Shown here piece by piece: positions 1 to 12,798 of a stretch of DNA of 64,000 bases. Below the pieces are notes generated by a model. That model worked only from the letters and a program-made list of their open reading frames with translations. It did no database searches and was not told where the DNA came from. Each line of letters starts with the position of its first letter. Within the stretch, counting starts at the first letter, position 1. Origin of the DNA: Tetrapyrgos nigripes (Eukaryota; Basidiomycota; Agaricomycetes; Agaricales; Campanellaceae); the NCBI GenBank assembly GCA_013368315.1, contig JAACJM010000015.1, positions 868,001-932,000 of the forward strand, in the 5' to 3' direction. A program made the translations under genes and the position numbers.

Positions 1-1
1 G

Positions 2-1352
2 TCTATGCTCTACGTCAACTCTGTCGTTCCAAGTAGCTTCTGGATATATTTCGCCATTCTCATGTGAGCCGTTTATCCTTCAATCGCAAATTCTGAAATC
101 TCAACCTTATGCGCAGAGGATGGATACTGCAGCTACAGTGCCTCATCCAGATTATTGTCAACCGTATTGGTCTGTTGATGTACGATCCTCGGCAGCGTGT
201 AAGAACATATATCCTATGCTAAGGGATTTTTGCTGATCCAAGCAATGTAGAGGATGTTGAAAATAGGAATGCTCTTGTGGATAGGAGTCTATAACCTTGC
301 TGGTAACGTCGGCGTTTGTTGACCACCGTTGCTAGTGCTTACAATGCCCTCTTCTAGTTGCGATGATCTGGATACCCGCCCAACTCCAAATCAATGAGAG
401 CTACATTCACGTTAACAGTGCGTTTCCTCGTCTCTATCATGTGCCAACATGGGGACACATTTACTCAATGTCACTATATTGTTGGGTTTTCAGGGATCTT
501 TGACCGCCTGGGGAAATGTTTGTATTTACTCACCGACGCCGCCCTGAACTGGTACTTTATACATACTGTCAAGAAGCAACTTGTCACCGCTGGCTTGAGA
601 AAATATGACCGACTTGTCACTTTCAACGTCTTGATACTCGGGGTCAGTCTTGCTATGGATGCCCTAATTATAGGTGAGGTGAAACCACAAGTTTCGATTT
701 GGTTTCTGACCCTGTACTTTTGGTTATGCACAGGTGCAATGTTCTTGCCGAATCCATTCCTTTATACAATCTTCCATCCTCTGGCATACACGGTGAAAGT
801 ATGTAGATCTGCACACTCATTTTTTCTACCATTTCTAACCCATACTTGTAGCTTGAAATAGAAATGACAATGTCAAACCTCATAGTCGCAGTCGCAACGG
901 ATAGTGGGATTCCTATAGACGTGCGTCTATTTTGCTTTCCACCATTGACTGCCTCCTAAAAACTAAACAGGAATTCGAAACTGGCACCAAGGCCTTCTCC
1001 AGTCACGGATTTGGACCTGTTTCCCAACCGGTCCGATTTCGACATACCCTCTCCATCGATTCTCGTGCTCATCGTGTTGACAGTATCGCATTATCTTGTG
1101 AGCTTTATTGGCACTCAAGGCGGTCTCTCGACGTTACTCATCTCTTGCGTTCTTACAGATAGGACTTCTCCCAGTGGAGCTATTGACTCTCCTTTGCACG
1201 ATATTGACGCTCTCAGTCTGAGGTCTGGCAAGTCCGTTGTATCGGCCAAGCCTCGGTCTGCCAGTGTCGATAGCAAGACTGTTGTCAAGTGCAGCTGCAA
1301 CTGTGGACGCACCTCCTCACCGCACTGTCCTGATCTGCGTACAGAGGTCTGA
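2..1352 (+). CDS. Multi-pass integral membrane protein, 5'-truncated (tandem paralogue 1)
   Basis: The gene enters from the left edge. It is rebuilt from seven or more short exons, with donors such as 69 (GTGAGC), 200 (GTAAGA) and 674 (GTGAGG). The exons read successive hydrophobic helices: SFWIYFAIL at the edge, a QCLIQIIVNRIGLL segment (about 121-199), IWIPAQLQINESYIHVN (about 370-418), then LTDAALNWYFIHTVKKQL with a following helix (about 491-673), a YTIFHPLAYTVK exon (733-799) and LEIEMTMSNLIVAVAT (about 853-920). A Ser/Pro-rich cytoplasmic-type tail follows to the stop at 1350-1352. Exon order and sequence match the next gene, so the two are tandem duplicates. The family is a common basidiomycete one with about seven predicted helices, reminiscent of fungal GPCR-like membrane proteins. 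No function can be assigned. The last splice junction (near 970) is uncertain. Confidence 0.72.
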
Positions 1353-2206
1353 AAACGATGTCATGTCAACTTTCCGTCCACAAACGTTACATGTGTTGAC
1401 CCAGGGGCCAGCAGTCCATCATCCCGAAGAAAAAAAAGGACAAGCCGTCGATGGAGAACGAAGGAGACATTTCAAGGGCCAAAACAGGATCAGAAAAAGA
1501 AAAAACGCTAATGCCTGGACTCTCAGATTGCTCTCATATCTCAGAGGCTGTGGTAGTGTTTGGTGGATTTTGCATCTTTCTCCCTTGATCTTTCCGTCTG
1601 TGGCCTGTAAAGGCTCAACGCTCAGCCTACGGAGCGGAACGGAATATTCCGTTTTGGGCCTAGTACTTGGCTTACACCGTATATGCTGTTTGATCGATAT
1701 CCGTCGCCTTTCCTGATCATGAGTTAATGAATTCGAAACTGTACTTTAGTAGTCGTGTACTAAGGATCTATAGATGATGTAACTAATAATACAAGTACAT
1801 ACCAATAAGTAGACTCGCGCTGAAGGCGGAGCAATTAGGTCTTCCTTTATGTTTACCACCATGTACGCACTGGCAGTACGCCACAATGTCTCAGGTGTAT
1901 AGCACCCTTCAAGCATCTTCAAGAGTCTTCAAAACCCGGGCTGCCGCGTCCTAAACATCCTAATCGTTGATGCTGAGTATCTCGAGTCGGCCACAATGAC
2001 AATCCGATCACTGCCGCTGCGCTGTGATATCCGCACAGGCTACCAAATACGAGTTGTCGAGCAATCGCGAGCGGCGTGAATCTCACAGTAGTTGGAAATC
2101 GTTCGAAAAGGAATAGTGAAGGCCTGGTCCACCGTCAGAAAAAAATAAGAGTAAGCTGCTCTAACCATTTTGGCCATTCCCTCTCTTTTCCTAGTCATTT
2201 TCTACT
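1353..2206. other. Intergenic spacer between the two membrane-protein paralogues
   Basis: No coding segment with fungal codon use or splice continuity was found. The stretch presumably holds the 3' untranslated region of the first gene and the promoter of the second. An A-rich run at about 2139-2147 lies shortly before the second gene. Confidence 0.5.
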
Positions 2207-4082
2207 ATGTGGCCCACATTCCCTACTGAAAAACCTTTTGTACCTCTTGTGTTCAACCATACTGACATCGCTCTCGTGTCGCTGGTAGGCGGGTTCACGG
2301 TGCGTATTGGTTGTCCATGCACTCTATGAGTTCTAATTCTTACTTTCCTGACTGAAGCTCGGATTTGGCTATTTTGTAGTCCTCCACGCCGTTCGATTGA
2401 CTCTGAGACTCAGAAGATGGTCACCGTTCGTTATTCTTGTCTGGGTGAGCATCTAGTTAGTAGTACCTTCCTTCCCCACGTACAAAATGTTTACTTTTTT
2501 TTTTATAGCTTGAACTGATAGGGTACTTGATTTCAACTTGTACAATCTGATGACCATTCTGAAGGGAGATACATTTCATTCCAGGTCTATATGCTTAGGC
2601 CTTCCCGCAATCCTGTACATCAACTCGATCATTCCTCATAGCTTTTGGCTTTATTTCTTTATGGTGGTGTAAGTGCCATGCTCTCCAAATGCTCTCTGGC
2701 TTGTTGACGCCGCCATTCTAATTTCTTTTACTCTTGAATTCCAAACCCAACATCCGATGGTCACAGTGGCTGGATTTTACAAACGCAGTGCCTCATCCAA
2801 ATCATCGTAAATCGCATTTGCATCTTGATCAGTCATCCCCGCAAACGCGTAAGGATTTGCTCTCTGTCTGTCTGGAATGACCTTCTGAGATCTCGTGCAT
2901 AGAGGTTGCTAAAACTGAGTATGTTTATCTGGATCGGGATCATTAACGTGACGAGTAAGTCCTCGTCTGAACCGAAGATTGAGTGGCTAATCACTCATTT
3001 CTAGTTTCCTGCATTTGGATTCCTGGCCGTCTTCAAATCAGTGAAACATATATACATGTTAACGGTGAGTCTCTTTTATCCAAATCGACTGAGAAGATTC
3101 TGAGTCTTCGTTTAGCTATTGCCGATAAAGTCCAAAAAGGGTTGTATCTGATAACGGATGCATCTCTGAACTGGTTTTTTATCTACATCGTCAAAAAATG
3201 TCTCGTTGACGCTGGGTTGACGCGCTACAATGAACTGGTCAAATTCAATATGCTCATCATCTGGGTGAGCCTTAGTATGGACGTTTTGCTTATTGGTATG
3301 TATATCAGTTTATTCGTCTGAGCTCTATTGACAGTCGTCCTCCCCGTCCTACTCTCTCCATGCCCTCTTCTGTATAGGGATGATGTTCCTCCAGAACACC
3401 TTTGTCTACACCATCTTCCACCCGCTTACATACATAGTCAAGGTTCGTCGCCTCTGCATCATGAAACCGCCCTCTGACCCAGTCTTTGCATTGAACCTCT
3501 CTAGCTCGAGATAGAAATGACGATGTCAAATCTTATTGTTGCAGTAGCCACTGCCACCAAAGTACATCATGAGGTGAGTCTACTAAATTGAAGGATAGTT
3601 CTTCTAATCTCCTTTGCGCTGATCATATGCATAGGACATCCTTTCGGAAACTGGGCCAAGTGTAATTTTTGGTCCAAAATCATCCAAGACGAGCGCTCGC
3701 TCACTTCAGGTCACTATCGGCGTGGAGACTTGTACGAACAGTGACGCTGATGATGTGGACAGCAAGATAGGTGCGTCGAAAGCTTATCCTCGACCTCACC
3801 CTGTTTTTCATGTCGATCCCAGGCGAACTAGTCAACGGCGATGGCGTCTCATCTATCAGAATGTCCCCTCTGACTCGTCTCACCAACGTTCACAAAAAAG
3901 CCAACGGCAGGGTCTCCATCCGCACAAACGACCCGACCGGTGTGGTGAATGAGTTTCAGATTCACTCTGTGGATTTAGAAAGGCTCGAAAACGGACAGTG
4001 GTCAAAGTTGGACACTCTCAGTTTGACTTCAAGTTCTCTTCCAACCAAAAAGGGTAAACAGCGACACAGTGCTAGGAATTAA
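2207..4082 (+). CDS. Multi-pass integral membrane protein (tandem paralogue 2, complete)
   Basis: This is a complete multi-exon gene. The start at 2207 (MWPTFPTEKPFV) is chosen because the frame then splices cleanly. The first donor is at 2300 and the next exon begins at about 2357 with LGFGYFVVLHAVRL. The exon ending near 2540 joins at the acceptor TTAG before 2600, giving CLPAILYINSIIPHSFWLYF; the nearer CAG at 2585 would create a stop. Later exons give GWILQTQCLIQIIVNRI, CIWIPGRLQISETYIHVN, GLYLITDASLNWFFIYIVKK, a YTIFHPLTYIVK exon and LEIEMTMSNLIVAVAT. A polar tail follows with a DADDVDSK acidic stretch and a Lys-rich end (KKGKQRHSARN). About seven hydrophobic segments are seen. The family is a basidiomycete-expanded integral membrane type; ligand and role are unknown. 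The C-terminal tail differs most from its neighbour. Confidence 0.78.
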
Positions 4083-5162
4083 AAGGTTCCCATTGTGGTG
4101 AAAGTATTGTTATTACTGAAAAAAGGATTTAGATAAAATGGACACCAGTACGTGTATACTAGAAGAAACAACGGCCGGTGGTCGACAACAAGTGATTGTA
4201 CAAGCTTCCCTGTAATTATCTAAAGGTCTAACTATATAGAGATAACAACTTTTTCAGATATTTAGAATGAGCTGAGTGAACGGAGAGTACATGTACTTAA
4301 TAGTACTTCCGGGTTTGGACGTATGTCTCCTGCGCCGCTCTCTAGTATGCAGCTTAATGCGAGCATGTTACGATACCAAGCCACCTGCGCGTTCCCTTGT
4401 CCTCGATCAATTATCAGTTTTGAATAGCTCTTCGTGTTGCTCTGCCCTGATGAATGTGGCTCTCATAGACTATTCAGCAACTTGAATCGACTCCAGGACT
4501 GGATATCGTTCCCGGTGTATTACTGTTACTAGTCTCCTGTAAGCGGACGTGGTTAGAAGACGTTCTGACCAATTAGACTACCACCAGTTGTTCTGTCCAG
4601 TTTCGGGAAATACAATCAAAAGGCGAGAGTAAACCAATCGCAAGAAAACGCAATTTTCCCTATTATCCAAATTTTTTATACTCCCCAGTACAGATAGCCT
4701 ACCCCTTCCAATAATATGTAAAAGAGACGGAAGGAAGTAAGGCTACATATCAAGGGTAGTAAGGTGTAAAGTAACTAAGACTTGAAAAAGACTACGTCTT
4801 ACATCCTACACGAGACAAGGTTACGCAGAAAAGGAAAAGGAAGGACTCCTAAGCACCACCACCAGCGACGACAACAATCCAACAGCTTAGAGATCCAATA
4901 TGCGTAAGGTTACTTTGGTTGAGTATGAATGATAGCAAATTGGACAACAGAAAGAAAGTGAGAAGGGAATAAAAAACGATGTGATACTGATGAGCAGAGA
5001 ACGGGATAAAAACCAGACAGCACGACATTCATTTTTCTTCCTCTTCAACTCCTTCCCATTCTCGATACCCACTATCCTCCTGAGCTTCTATCCACAGTCC
5101 ACTAGCCACCATAGCATATATACTTGGAGTACACTTTTAGGTCATCAACGTGGGGAAAGATA
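4083..5162. other. Intergenic region, convergent 3' ends
   Basis: This lies between the end of the second membrane-protein gene and the end of calnexin, which are transcribed towards each other. Short open frames here have no family resemblance and no splice continuity. I see nothing else in it. Confidence 0.5.
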
Positions 5163-7252
5163 TTACTTTCCTGCACGCTTCTTGAGGCCGCTCTCGTCCT
5201 TCTTATCACCACCTGCAGGAGCCACAGGGGCAGCCTCAGCCTTCTTCTTGTCATCGGCAGTGGGAGCATCGGTCTTCTTTGAGGGCTGCAAGATCAAAAG
5301 GACGCAGAGCGTTAGAAATAAAACGGAGCACAACAAACGACGATCTCTTACCTTGGGCGCAGGCTTGGAAGAGCCACCAACGACACCAGTAAGAGCACCG
5401 AGCATACCGAACGCAGTGAGGAGGGCTACAGCAAGGGCAGCACCAGTCTCGGGTTGAGTCTGGAAGGCCAAGACGGGGTCAAGCTTGGCAAGGTCGATAA
5501 AGTCAAAGACTTTCTCGCGGATGAAGCCAATGGGGTCCTCAGCGAAGGTGCTTGATTCATCCTCGTCATCAGCACCGGCGTCATTGGGCTTGGCAGACTC
5601 AAGAGGTTTCTTGATGTCAAAGGATTCAGCAGCGAGAGCCTTGGCGTCATCGAGAGAGTGGCCAATGTAGATGTTGTCGAAGAGGATGTCCTCAGTCATG
5701 GTCCAGAGTTCGATACCAACACCACCCTAGATATGATAGTTTAGACAGTATGCAAAAGAAAGAGCGAGCTACAACATACAATCTTGGAGAGAGACTTGAC
5801 GGGGGTGAGGTCTTCGAAGAAGTCAGGGTTGGGGATCTTGCGAGGTTCCCATTCACCCTTGTACTCAGGGTTGTCGATCATGGGTGCGAACCACTTGCCC
5901 TTGTAGTCAGGGTTGGCCTTGTAGGGACTACAGATAGCTTGTGAGCATCTTGACAGGTAAAGGAAAAGGTATAACTCACGCCTTCCATTCACCACATCCA
6001 GGAGCTTCAGAGCACTTGGGGTTGGGAACAGTGGGAGCGATCCAGTCACCGTCTTCCTCGTCATCCCATTCCTCAGGTTTCTCGGCGTCTAATGACAACG
6101 TAAGCATCATTGATAACAGTAGAATGTATGATACACACCAGGGTCAGGGATGGTCAGAGCTTCGTCATCGAGCCAACCTTCAGGCTTAACGGCGTCCGTG
6201 TCAATGATTTCGTAAGGAGCATCTTCATCCCAGTCCTCAGGCTGCATGACATTGAAGATGAGCGTCCATCACGAGATAGAACAGAATAGCAATACCTTCG
6301 TGGCTTCAGGGTCAGCAATCCTCTTGGTGTCAACCCAGTCTTCAGGCTTGGAGTCTTCGGGGTCGTCAATCTCGGCAGGTGGGTTCACGGGAGGTTCAAA
6401 GTCCTCAAGAAGGGAGCCAGACTTTTCGCTCTCGCCGTTGAAGAAGACCTCGTAGGTGTTGTCAGGGCTGTCGTGACAATTAGAACGACACTAGATAAGT
6501 GAAGACATGAAGCGTACTTGATGACAAGAGTGTAGAGGTTGGTGAGTTTCTCAATGGTAGGCCGAGGAGGAAGCTTGAGATGCTTCTCTTCGGCTTCGCC
6601 GGTCTTGGGGTTAGTGTGACGGAAGATGAAATGAACCTGCGCGGGTAAAAGCACATTAGATATCGGAATCAAAGCACGATTGCCAACGTGTTCAAGACTC
6701 ACCTTGGTTCCAGGACATGTCAAGTCGGGACCAAACATGACTACCCAAGGCGTAGTATCCGAAAACTCCTTGCCACTGGTTTGGAAACCATCCTCGAGAA
6801 GCTTGAGGTAACCACCACCACAGTTACCGCCCTTCTGGTACTTGACTTCGTACTGAACCACTAAAGGCTCTTTCTTGAAGTCGAGAGGTTTGGAGAAGGG
6901 AGCAGAGATAGCATGGTGGGCAGCCTTACTCTTTGCGACGAGACCGAGGTCACCTTCGATGACAGACACCAAAGGCTCCTCGACCTTCCATTCGCCGACG
7001 TAACTGAACGTCTCACCACCAACAGGTGTCTTCTTCGTGGCCTCTGAAGGAGTCCACCGTTCAGACCAGTCGTCGGTAAATTGTTCGAGGAAAGGTGCCT
7101 TAATCTCAGTAGGCTAAAGCAGAAGAGGAAGTAAATGACCACGTCTTTCGGATGAAAAGCTGAAGACATACTTGGAAAACGGGCTTGTCTTCTGACTGCG
7201 CTAGTGCGCCAGTAGCGGCAAGCGCAAGAACAGAGAGCGCAACGCTTCGCAT
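5163..7252 (-). CDS. CNX1: Calnexin, ER lectin chaperone
   Basis: Calnexin is an ER membrane chaperone that binds monoglucosylated N-glycans on folding glycoproteins. The start at 7252 gives a signal peptide ([20 protein letters not shown]). The in-frame extension upstream is not needed. The lectin domain carries [15 protein letters not shown] and [20 protein letters not shown], including paired cysteines. The P-domain follows, with repeated KPEDW/KPEGW/KPEEW motifs (about 6150-6350) and then GEWKAP, GKWFAP and GEWEPR repeats (about 5830-6010). A membrane segment ([20 protein letters not shown], about 5390-5450) precedes a short Lys-rich cytosolic tail that ends LKKRAGK. The lumen/membrane/cytosol order and the overall length fit fungal calnexin rather than soluble calreticulin. 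At least six short introns interrupt it. It heads a run of three minus-strand genes. Confidence 0.96.
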
Positions 7253-7511
7253 TGTTGTACGAAGGGCGAGAAGATGGAGAGAAGGAGAAGGAGTGAGGGT
7301 CAAGTGGGTGTATGAGAAAGAACTTGGACACGTCTAATAAATACCGCCGTATGTTTACTACTGCTTGTTTCGGGAATCACATACGTGGCATGCACGTATG
7401 CACATCTCTTCCGCTCATCTTCGGATTTTTATTTACCGCGTTCCTTGACAAATGGTGTCTTGCGAATAACAAAGCGTATTAAATTAGTATTTTACAACTC
7501 TACATAATCTA

Positions 7512-10500
7512 TCAACCAAGTAGATCTGCATGTCCAGAGGCAGACAGCGCCAACTGCAACCCAATCGTCAGAAACTCAAACTGGTCAGAAGAAAAGGAAA
7601 CACTTACAACAAACTCATCATCCAAATACTTGGACACAGCAATCTGATCTCCCAAACCTTTTCGTCGACGAGTCTTGAGCACCAAATCTCTTGCCAATGC
7701 TTGTCCCGACGCAGGTTCCAGCGGTCGAAGCTTGATGCTTGTATCCGTGGGATCACCTATTTCATAATCGGTTAGAAACAATCTTGACTGCCTGAATGAA
7801 ATTGCACTGACCAGGTACAACCGACCAATGATCAAATGTCTGAAGACAAAACGCTTGTCCTTGAGTTGCAGTCCTCAAGTCCGTCTCGAATCCGTTCGCG
7901 TCGATTACCGGAATAAGGGCTTTGACAGTATACAGAGGCGACCCGGCCTTGGGTAAATCCTGTGTAACGTGTCCACGACGGCGAGAAAGCACTAGGTAGA
8001 CAGCCGATATACAATCTGCGGGAGCTTGCACTTCCACGTAGTAGATCGGCTCCATTAGCCTTGGTGTAGCCTGCACAGACGGTCGTCACCGTGTTAAGAG
8101 GTTTAGCAGAAAATAGCACCGACCATCAAGAATGAAGAATAGCAGACACGACGTGCGGTGGGTACTATCTGCCCACCTCCTCTGAAGATGGGTTCTTGTG
8201 CTAGACTGGCATCCAGCAATCTAAACTTGACGTTCCTCATTGCTGTTGACACCAATAGTCGTCAAAACCAACAACCAACCGAAAATACATATCACTCACG
8301 TTCATCACATAAAGGTCCCTCCCTAGCACCCCATCGGAACCCTTGCTTGATATGCTCCTTCACAGTATTCAACATCTTCTTGTCAACCTGTGACGGTAGC
8401 GTATCATCGACCAGCACGTTAGGACCATTGTCATCTGGTCCAAAAGCCCATATTGATCGTGAAGCGAGTAAATCCCATTGGTACTTCTCCTGGAAAAACT
8501 TGCCACGGTCCTTGACTGACATGTTCATACTGACACGTCCCTTCTCAATATCTTCTGCCACACCCTTCTCCATAGGTTCCGCAATCACAGTGATTTTATT
8601 CCTGTGAACAAAGAGGATCATCAATTCAAAAACCCCGGGGCAAGACAAGTAACTCGATCCACGCACTTTTTATTCGGAGTGTCCGCATAACACTTGAGCG
8701 CACTCGTCTCAAGCACCGTCTCACAAAACTTGGTCACCGGATCCGAAACCTTGATCTCAATTTCCGAAAACAATCTCCTTAGATCATGCATCACACAATC
8801 CAAATACAACTCTCCCGTCCCAATCAACACATGTTCCCCACTTTCCTCTACCTTGGTCGCTACTAATGGGTACGACTTGTTTATCGACCTCAACCCTGAC
8901 AACATCTTTGGCAACTCGGAAGGTTGGATTGGTTCGATTGCAATCTTCAAGACAGACTCAGTCATATGTTTGATAGGACGGAAAATGTGTAGATCGTCTT
9001 GAACATCCACACCGGCCAGTGTAGCGGTTTTAGATATCGAAGCGTCGACACCACCGATGAGAACGAGGTTACCTGCGGGGATTTCGTCGGTAGGGATGAA
9101 ATAACGAGCTTCGCTGATCCAGAGGTCTTCGACTACGGCTTTCATCATGTCTTCTTCGTCTTCGGGTGAATAGCCTTCTCCGAGGACTTTGATGTCCATG
9201 CCTTTGCGTAGAGTTCCGCTTAGGACACGACCGAAAGCTCGGAAGGATTGTGCATCGGTGGTATGATATAGCTTGGCGACCTGAACCATTACGGGACCTG
9301 AGGCGTCACACATTTGCATGGATGCAGCTATTTCCGAGGTTTGAGGACCGCTGTAGGTTCCTTGGACCTAGCAGCAAAGGCAACAAAATTAGCTCCGGGA
9401 CACCAACTAGGACTGAAAGCAAAATCCCCCACCTTGTTAATGGCACCCTCCACTGGACTAGGTATATGTTCCACAATCACATCCACCAGCCCCGTCGAAG
9501 GACCGAAGAACTGATCCAACACGGCCTTCAAGAGCGGCCTCACATCCATCTTATACATCACAGGCTTCAATTTGATCCTCAACCCTTCTAGCGTGTCTCG
9601 TAAGGAATCCGTCTCTTCACTGAGCACTTGCGAGTAAAGCTTGTAGAGAGGCTCAAGAATAAATTGTACAAAGGACCGGCTGTGTTCGGGATCTGAGGGT
9701 TTGCGAGTGAATTTGCGGGTTTCATTGTCGAAATAGATGTCACCCCAGAGACGGTCGGCGAATGCGGATATGTCTACTTTGCCTGGAAAATACGGGCATT
9801 GTCAGTGTGTAGTCGAATGAGGGAGAAAGCTTTTCTTTTCCATACCATACGTGTCAGCGTACATCTGCGCAAACGAACGCAGGGTGAAGCACCAGCTCAT
9901 GTCTGTACTGGCAAAGGCAACATTTCCTCTCTCCGGGCTGAGTCTGAGTTCTGGGTCTGGGTCGATGTTGCTAACGTAGACAAAAATGAACGTCAGTCAG
10001 ACTTCCCAACATTGCAATCGAAGAAAAACCGACCTAATGAACGTATTTATCTCTTCAATAGTGTGCTTAATCTTGTAATAAGCATCCGTGGGTTTGATCC
10101 TCAGCTCAAGAATGAGACGATCAATTTTATTCACCACTAGGGTGATTTTGACGCCTTCCTGGATAGCATGGCGTATAATAGCTTCGGTGCCAACCATCAT
10201 CTGCGAAAAAAAAGTAGTCAAAACTCAATTTCAAATACAGAGAGTTAGAAAAGCACTTCAACGCACCCCTTCCACAACATCCACTACCAGCAGTATACCA
10301 TCTACAAGTCTGATTGCTGAAGCAACCTCGTCCACAAGATTGACGTGTCCGGGAGTGTCAATGAGATGGACGAGATGTGACTTTCCGGTCGTTGTTGATA
10401 GAATGAGAGACATTGGGGAGGACTTGATAGATATTTCGCGTTCTCGGGACAGAATATGGGTGTCAGTGTAACGCGTCTGTAGTAAAAAATGAATTCCCAG

Positions 10501-11315
10501 TTTACGACAAAAAATACATCAACACGAACCGGTTTATCCGCATCCCAAGCAAGCTTGTGCGTCTCAAACACCAACATGTCCATCAATGCTGTTTTTCCAT
10601 GGTGTAGGTGGCCAACTACGGCAACATTGCGTATCATGTCGGGAAATGCGGTCATGTTCAGCAGGAACCTGAACAGACATGGATTAGAAATTTAAACAGT
10701 CACAAAACGCCCGCATAACGAAAGAGAAAGATTTACGAAAGAAATAAGGGCCATGTAAAAGCACTCACCCCTTGTCAAACCTCGTCTCCGGCATATCCTT
10801 CTCTTCCACAGTCCATTTTCGCACTTTGACAGGCGCAATAATGGGTTCGGACAGTGGTTGAGCATCCTCTTCTTGTACCATCGTTTCGACACCCTCTCCA
10901 TACACATCCTGAGCCGAAGGGTAATACTGCTTGTCCTCGTGTAAAATGACCGCATTGTGTACCGGTTCTGAGTTAGACGGGTTGCGTATTCAAGATTCAT
11001 GAATATGAGCATGAAGGGGGTCCGTGATAGGAAGCAATTCCAGAGGCAAAAAAATGAACACAAGACGCTAATTAGAAAGTGTAAGACTTTGACTGTAAGC
11101 CCAAAGTACTCACCGTCAACTTCCATCAACGCAGACTCCTCTGGTGCAGGCATAGACTCATCTTCGTCATCGTATCCCTCAAGCCTCGTCGGTCCAACGC
11201 CTGCACCAGAAGGTGGAGGCATGAACGGATTTTGTGGCATTTCATCTTCGTCGTCAGAGTCGAGGTCAGCACCAATGTAGTTACCGAATTCGTCGTAGTC
11301 ATCGAGAGAGGCCAT
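7512..11315 (-). CDS. SNU114: U5 snRNP GTPase Snu114 (EFTUD2 / U5-116K)
   Basis: Snu114 is an EF-2-like GTPase of the U5 snRNP that controls spliceosome activation and disassembly with Brr2 and Prp8. The N-terminus ([20 protein letters not shown]) is the acidic extension typical of Snu114 and absent from EF-2. Downstream are the P-loop [10 protein letters not shown] (about 10600), the G3 motif [11 protein letters not shown] (about 10330-10360) and the G4 motif NKIDRL (about 10115-10130). Domains II-V follow, with [20 protein letters not shown] and a [15 protein letters not shown] exon, and the end has [20 protein letters not shown]. The last intron has two possible acceptors. The one directly before TTGGCGCTG gives a [13 protein letters not shown] ending that looks more natural than using the first CAG. 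The gene has many introns. Start 11315 is the only ATG that opens the acidic tail. Confidence 0.95.
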
Positions 11316-11734
11316 TTTGAGATTTCAAGGGCAAGATGGGGACGTATGTAAAAGGGTTTTGGTACGGGATTGGAGGGGCAAGTTTGAGGGTAAAACTGGA
11401 AAGGATATGCTCAAAAGTTTGCCAGAGCTAGTGAGAAAGAGTAGCGAGCTGTTCTAGCTGGCGCTTGCAGTAGTGAGAGCAATAAGTAAAGGGAGCCGGG
11501 GAAGCGCAGGACGCGTCAAAACTTCTTCAACTCGATCACGCGGCATTCCGACTCTTTGTACTTGCATATAGATAGCCAATTTGATCTTTTTCATTTACTA
11601 ACTTGACCTACAATACTACAGAAGTCTTAAAAATCTCAGCCGCATGGGACCATACTATGCAAAAGAAATTCTTTCATGAAGAAAGTTGTAAGGTTACATT
11701 TCTTGGTGAGTGCTCAGCGTTTCTTGGTAGTAGT
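11316..11734. other. Spacer between SNU114 promoter and hydrolase 3' end
   Basis: About 420 bp upstream of SNU114 (minus strand) and downstream of the hydrolase gene. It should contain the SNU114 promoter. I recognise no specific motif. Confidence 0.4.
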
Positions 11735-12798
11735 TCAGAACTTCCCCTCCAAGAACTGCAAAATTTCGCTTCCAATGAACTCTCCATGATTCTCCAGCGG
11801 GAAGTGTCTACCATCCAAAAATTTGACGACTGCGTTCGGGAGGACCTTCTTGAAAGCCTCAGCACCAGGAGCAACGAAGATCTGATCGTTTTTGCCCCAA
11901 ATTGCTATGAGAGGAGGCTGGCGAGTACGGAAGTACTCGTGGAAAGCGGGGTAAAGGGTGACGTTGTGTTGGTCTGGGAAGGGTGGTGTGAGTACCAGTG
12001 GGTAGAATAGTAAGTCGTCAGGTTGACTCACAATCTAAGAACAAATCCAACTGGATGTCCGCATTGCCTGGACGGTCAAGCAGCGTTTGGTCGAGGTAAT
12101 AGGTTTCGGGGGGAATCCTCTCGGGATGAGCTTCTCCAGTGACATACTGAGATGTACTTGATCAGTCAATGTCTTTAGCAAGGAAACTAGAGTCTGTACA
12201 CACCTGCCACTTCGTAGCGTCAAACTGAGTCAAAAATCTGATCTTCTCCCTGTTTTCCTGGGTAGGTTCGGCCCAGTAACGCTGAATGGGAGCCCAGAAT
12301 TCTCCCAGTCCTTCTTCAAAGGCATTGCCGTTTTGACTAATGATAGCTTTGACAGCAGTTGGGCGAGCTAGAGCAAGCTTCAAGCCAGTAGGAGCACCGT
12401 AATCAAAGATGTATACAGCGAAGGAGTCTAGTTTGAGAGCATGGGTAAAGGCTTCGATGGTTTTGGCGATATTGTCAAATGTATATTTGTAGTTGCGCTC
12501 CTTGGGGACAGCGGTGAATCCGAACCCAGGCATATCAGGAGCCTAGTAAGCAGAGAAAGGCATAGGTTAGTCAGTTGAAACTTTGGCCAGAAGAGTGAAA
12601 AATGCCTATAATAACTCGATATTTGCCACTGGCAGCGAGGATCGTAATCAAATTTCTGAACTGATGGGATGAAGTGGGAAATCCATGCAGCAACAAAATC
12701 ACCGGGAGGTTTTTGTCCCCTGCTTCGCGATAAAACACTTCGATTCCACCGTCGACTGAGACTTTGGAAACGTTGGTGTGAACAACAGAGGAACTCAT
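11735..12798 (-). CDS. Alpha/beta hydrolase, epoxide hydrolase / haloalkane dehalogenase type
   Basis: This is a soluble alpha/beta-fold hydrolase of about 300 residues in four exons. It shows the oxyanion-loop motif LLLHGFPTSSHQF (about residues 36-48), then APDMPGFGFT. The nucleophile elbow is YIFDYGAPTG, with Asp (about residue 110) where ordinary esterases carry Ser. The Asp nucleophile is the mark of epoxide hydrolases and haloalkane dehalogenases. A second acid (IWGKNDQIF) and the catalytic His (DGRHFPLENH, followed by a C-terminal ILQFLEGKF helix) complete the triad. There is no signal peptide when the start at 12798 (MSSSVVHTNV) is used; a longer frame upstream is not conserved-looking. 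The substrate cannot be told from sequence. It may detoxify epoxides or act in secondary metabolism, but no cluster surrounds it. Confidence 0.88.

Noticed and set aside
10999..11280. Plus-strand open frame opposite the SNU114 N-terminus
   Set aside because: It is antisense to the conserved acidic N-terminal exon and has no family resemblance.
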